DNA of 57,305 nucleotides from Bacteroidales bacterium UBA1195 (GTDB lineage: Bacteria; Bacteroidota; Bacteroidia; Bacteroidales; WCHB1-69), in NCBI GenBank assembly GCA_002309855.1, contig DBYD01000034.1, positions 1 through 57,305 of the forward strand, read 5' to 3'. Positions 54,755 to 57,305 of the stretch are shown here, piece by piece. Numbering within the stretch: the first letter of the stretch is position 1; each line of letters begins with the position of its first letter. The notes beneath the pieces are model-generated. The model worked only from the letters and a program-made list of their open reading frames with translations, was not told the DNA's origin and did not search any database. Made by a program: the position numbers and the translations under genes.

Positions 54755-56893
54755 ATGAAGGTTTATCAGACGAGTGAAATCAGAAATGTGGCCCTCCTGG
54801 GAGGCGCACGTGCAGGAAAAACCACCTTGGCGGAGGCCATGGCTTTCCACGGCGGAGTCATCAGCCGCAGGGGCAGTGTGGAGGACAAGAATACGGTTTC
54901 CGATTATCGGGACGTTGAATTGGAAAGGCAGAACTCCATCTATTCCACGGTGATGTATGCCGAATGGAAAAATATGAAGATTAACATGATCGACTGCCCC
55001 GGCTTCGACGATTTCGTCGGGGAGGCGGTTGCCGCCCTCCGCGTGGCGGACGCCGCGGTGCTGGTGCTGAACGCCCAGAACGGTGTTGAGGTCGGTGCCG
55101 AAGTGCAGTGGCGCAGCATCAAGCGGTTCAACAAGCCGGTGATCTTCGCTGCCAACCAGATGGATCATGAAAAGGCCAATTTTGACGAGACTGTCAGGCA
55201 GTTGAAGAATTTCTTCGGCAACGGCGTGACGGTTATCCAATATCCCACCAATGCTGTCGGTGCTGCCTTCGAGGGAGTGATCGACGTGCTGCACGGCAAG
55301 ATGCTCAAATTCCCGGTGAACGGAGGTGACCCTGTTGTGGATGAGATTCCCGCCAGTGAGAAGGACAAGGCCGAGGAATTGCTGAACACTCTGATTGAAA
55401 ACGCCGCCGAAAACGACGAGGCTCTCATGGAGAAATTCTTTGAGGAGGGCACGCTCACACCGGACGAAATCAAGAAGGGTCTCCGTCTCGGTATCATCAG
55501 CCGTTCCGTGTTCCCGGTGCTCTGCTGCTCCGCAAAGACCGACCAGGGTGTTAATGCGCTGATGGATTTCATCATTGAAAATGCGCCCGCCCCCGACCAG
55601 ATGCCGTTTGAAAAGACCACGGCCGGAAAGGAGCTGAAGTGCAGCTCAGCCGAACCGCTCTCCGCCTTTGTCTTCAAAGTTAATGTCGAGCAGCACCTCG
55701 GTGAGGTCGCCATGATGAAGCTCTATAACGGCGAGATGCCCGTCGGTGCGGATGTGGTTAATTCCGCCAACGGCTCCAAGGAGCGTATTTCCCAGCTGGT
55801 CTGTGTCGCCGGAAAAATCCGGACACAGGTCGAGAAGGCTTGCGCCGGTGATATTGTCGGCACCATCAAGATGAAGAGCGTCGGCACGCAGCACACGCTG
55901 AATTCCCTCAAGAATCCGGACGATGTCATTCCGCCCACGGTCTATCCTGAGCCCAAGTTCCGCACCGCAGTCCGCGCAAAGAACTCCTCCGATGACGAAA
56001 AGCTCGGCCAGATCCTGAACGACATCAAGAAGATGGATCTCACCTTCCTGGTGGAGCAGTCCAAGGAGCTGAAGCAGATCATCGTCTCCGGACAGGGTGA
56101 GCAGCACTTGAATATTAACAAGTGGATTATTGAGAAAATCAACAAGATAGAGGTTGAATTCTATGCTCCGAAGATTCCGTATCGTGAGACCATCACCAAG
56201 TCGGCCGAGGCCATGTACCGCCACAAGAAACAGTCCGGCGGTAGCGGACAGTTCGGTGAGGTGCACATGCTGATCGAACCCTATTTCGACGGCATGCCCA
56301 ACCAGACCAAATATCCCATCCGCGACACTCAGGAGTATCCGCTGGAGTGGGGCGGCAAGTTGGTCTTCAACAACTGTATTGTCGGTGGTGCCATTGACGC
56401 ACGCTTCATGCCCGCCATCCTGAAGGGTATCATGGAGAAGATGGAGGAGGGGCCGCTCACCGGTTCCTACGCCCGCGACATTGTCGTCAATATCTATGAC
56501 GGTAAGATGCACCCGGTCGATTCAAACGAAACCGCGTTCAAGATTGCAGGCCGTACCGCATTCCGCGAGGCCTTCAAGAATGCCGGCCCGCGTATCCTTG
56601 AACCCATCTACGATGTGGACGTGTTTGTCCCTGCCGAGAATATGGGCGGTGTGATGACCGACCTGCAGGGCCGCCGCGGTATCGTGATGGGCATGGACAG
56701 CGAAGGCACCTATCAGATTATTCATGCCAAGGTGCCGCTGGCCGAGATGAACAAGTATTCCACCTCGTTGAGTTCCATCACCAGCGGACGTGCCTCCTAC
56801 AGCATGAAATTTTCGGAGTACCAGCAGGTGCCCGCCGATGTCCAGTCCGCGCTGCTGAAGGCCTACGAGGAATCCCAATCCGACGAGGATTAA
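54755..56893 (+). CDS. fusA2: EF-G paralogue (EF-G2)
   Basis: A 712-aa elongation-factor-G family protein. The P-loop is GGARAGKT (residues 16-23). Switch I has ERQNSI in place of ERGITI (Thr to Ser61), and G3 reads DCPGFDDF, with Phe84 instead of the GTP-hydrolysis His. G4 is NQMD. Domains III-V are intact (QSKELKQIIVSGQGEQHLN, PYRETITKSAEAMYRHKKQSGGSGQFGEV). The N-terminus MKVYQTSEIRN and the divergent G motifs fit the Bacteroidota EF-G2 type. In Bacteroides thetaiotaomicron EF-G2 is reported to lack GTPase activity and to be needed in carbon starvation; that is carried over as inference here. The canonical EF-G should be elsewhere. Confidence 0.85.
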   Translation: MKVYQTSEIRNVALLGGARAGKTTLAEAMAFHGGVISRRGSVEDKNTVSDYRDVELERQNSIYSTVMYAEWKNMKINMIDCPGFDDFVGEAVAALRVADAAVLVLNAQNGVEVGAEVQWRSIKRFNKPVIFAANQMDHEKANFDETVRQLKNFFGNGVTVIQYPTNAVGAAFEGVIDVLHGKMLKFPVNGGDPVVDEIPASEKDKAEELLNTLIENAAENDEALMEKFFEEGTLTPDEIKKGLRLGIISRSVFPVLCCSAKTDQGVNALMDFIIENAPAPDQMPFEKTTAGKELKCSSAEPLSAFVFKVNVEQHLGEVAMMKLYNGEMPVGADVVNSANGSKERISQLVCVAGKIRTQVEKACAGDIVGTIKMKSVGTQHTLNSLKNPDDVIPPTVYPEPKFRTAVRAKNSSDDEKLGQILNDIKKMDLTFLVEQSKELKQIIVSGQGEQHLNINKWIIEKINKIEVEFYAPKIPYRETITKSAEAMYRHKKQSGGSGQFGEVHMLIEPYFDGMPNQTKYPIRDTQEYPLEWGGKLVFNNCIVGGAIDARFMPAILKGIMEKMEEGPLTGSYARDIVVNIYDGKMHPVDSNETAFKIAGRTAFREAFKNAGPRILEPIYDVDVFVPAENMGGVMTDLQGRRGIVMGMDSEGTYQIIHAKVPLAEMNKYSTSLSSITSGRASYSMKFSEYQQVPADVQSALLKAYEESQSDED

Positions 56894-57203
56894 ATAGAAA
56901 AATACCTATTTGTAGGGCCGTCATATTATGGCGGCCCTTTTTTTATCCCGAATTAACGCCGTTTCTATATCGGTCATATCATGGCGTCCCTTTTTTTTCA
57001 CACCCATCCCGATTTCCGCCACCGGAATCCCCGTGGATTGGACAATATTATTTCCATTTTTTACCGTTGTTGCCGTTGCCGTAGAGTAGAGACGTAGCGC
57101 GCCTATTCTTTTAGTTTATAGTTAAGAGTTTATAGTTATATATCTTTCTTCAACGATGCCGTATCCCACACGCTACCAACTCTAATCTATTAACTATTAA
57201 CTA
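56894..57203. other. Intergenic region after fusA2
   Basis: A 310-base gap. After the terminator there is a second, related GTCATATCATGGCGTCCC segment with a T run (56967-56998). Then come A+T-rich lines with TTTATAGTT-type words (57112-57140) and, on the other side, TATTAACTATTAACTATTAA (about 57188-57207), which are roughly complementary and could form an imperfect inverted repeat. No gene was seen. Confidence 0.7.
56915..56944 (+). terminator. fusA2 terminator
   Basis: GGGCCGTCAT (56915-56924) pairs with ATGGCGGCCC (56928-56937) with one G-T wobble, then a T run. A similar T-tailed sequence lies at about 56967-56998. Confidence 0.85.
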
Positions 57204-57305
57204 TTAATTTTTCTCTTCCGCCTCACCCTCCGGAATTCCCTTCCCGTTCCTGTATTCCATCGGCGTCTGGCCGGTGTGCTTCTTGAAGAAGGTTCCGAAC
57301 TGCGT
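57204..57305 (-). CDS. AraC-family transcriptional regulator, 3' end only
   Basis: The last 33 codons before a TAA stop are visible; the gene runs off the window. TQFGTFFKKHTGQTPMEYRN is the second helix-turn-helix end of AraC/XylS-type regulators. A charged tail follows (GIPEGEAEEKN). The effector domain is not visible, and it may also be a hybrid two-component regulator. Confidence 0.8.
   Translation of the reverse strand, partial: TQFGTFFKKHTGQTPMEYRNGKGIPEGEAEEKN

Overview
The window looks like a chromosomal segment of an anaerobic Bacteroidales-type bacterium. The evidence is: several secreted proteins with C-terminal type IX secretion (T9SS) sorting domains; many short lipoproteins; promoters of the Bacteroidota TAnnTTTG (-7) type; a Bacteroidota-sized SecA (1095 aa); an EF-G2-type elongation factor; a B12-dependent class II ribonucleotide reductase; and an [FeFe]-hydrogenase-like protein. 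Genus cannot be assigned from the sequence alone. No rRNA, tRNA, CRISPR array, transposase or integrase was found.

Layout. 1-610: 5' part of a secreted surface protein (minus strand). 769-2742: gyrB. 2895-6378: a MurD-type ligase overlapping a dipeptidyl peptidase IV. 6428-12485: lipoprotein, secA, a glycosyltransferase and hldD. 12507-15101: cysS and a DUF1573 protein. 15319-18869: small lipoprotein, a two-domain VOC protein, then a compact set of DRTGG protein, RsbW-like ATPase and an H-cluster protein. 18964-21183: envelope proteins. 21275-29681: a giant beta-helix T9SS protein and a convergent C10 (streptopain-type) protease sharing a bidirectional terminator. 29820-30632: kdsA.

30649-34820 is the accessory zone. 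It holds a Fic protein, a TlpA-like lipoprotein, an outer-membrane protein and a broken DUF1016 nuclease. Three copies of an about 80-bp element lie in it, each directly upstream of a minus-strand gene. The last 66 bp around the mutS2 stop codon are duplicated exactly 1,694 bp away, which resembles the att duplication left by an integrating element.

34829-41524 (minus strand): mutS2, nadK, a thioesterase and nrdJ with a long repetitive N-terminal extension. 42089-43302: infC-rpmI-rplT. 43542-45548: a YtrA-type ABC operon with a near-perfect operator at its promoter. 45558-52966: nfo, a subtilase fused to a probable outer-membrane barrel, folK, hutI, a DUF456 protein and a TPR protein. 53027-54367: an AAA/DUF4143 ATPase preceded by four direct repeats at an exact 33-bp period. 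54755-56893: fusA2 (EF-G2). 57204-57305: 3' end of an AraC-type regulator.

Functionally the window mixes core replication, translation and secretion genes with LPS inner-core genes (kdsA, hldD, glycosyltransferase) and a heavy load of secreted or outer-membrane proteins. The strongest candidates for new biology are the 33-bp-period repeats, the repeat-punctuated accessory zone at the mutS2 3' end, the protease-barrel fusion and the orphan H-cluster/anti-sigma-like module.
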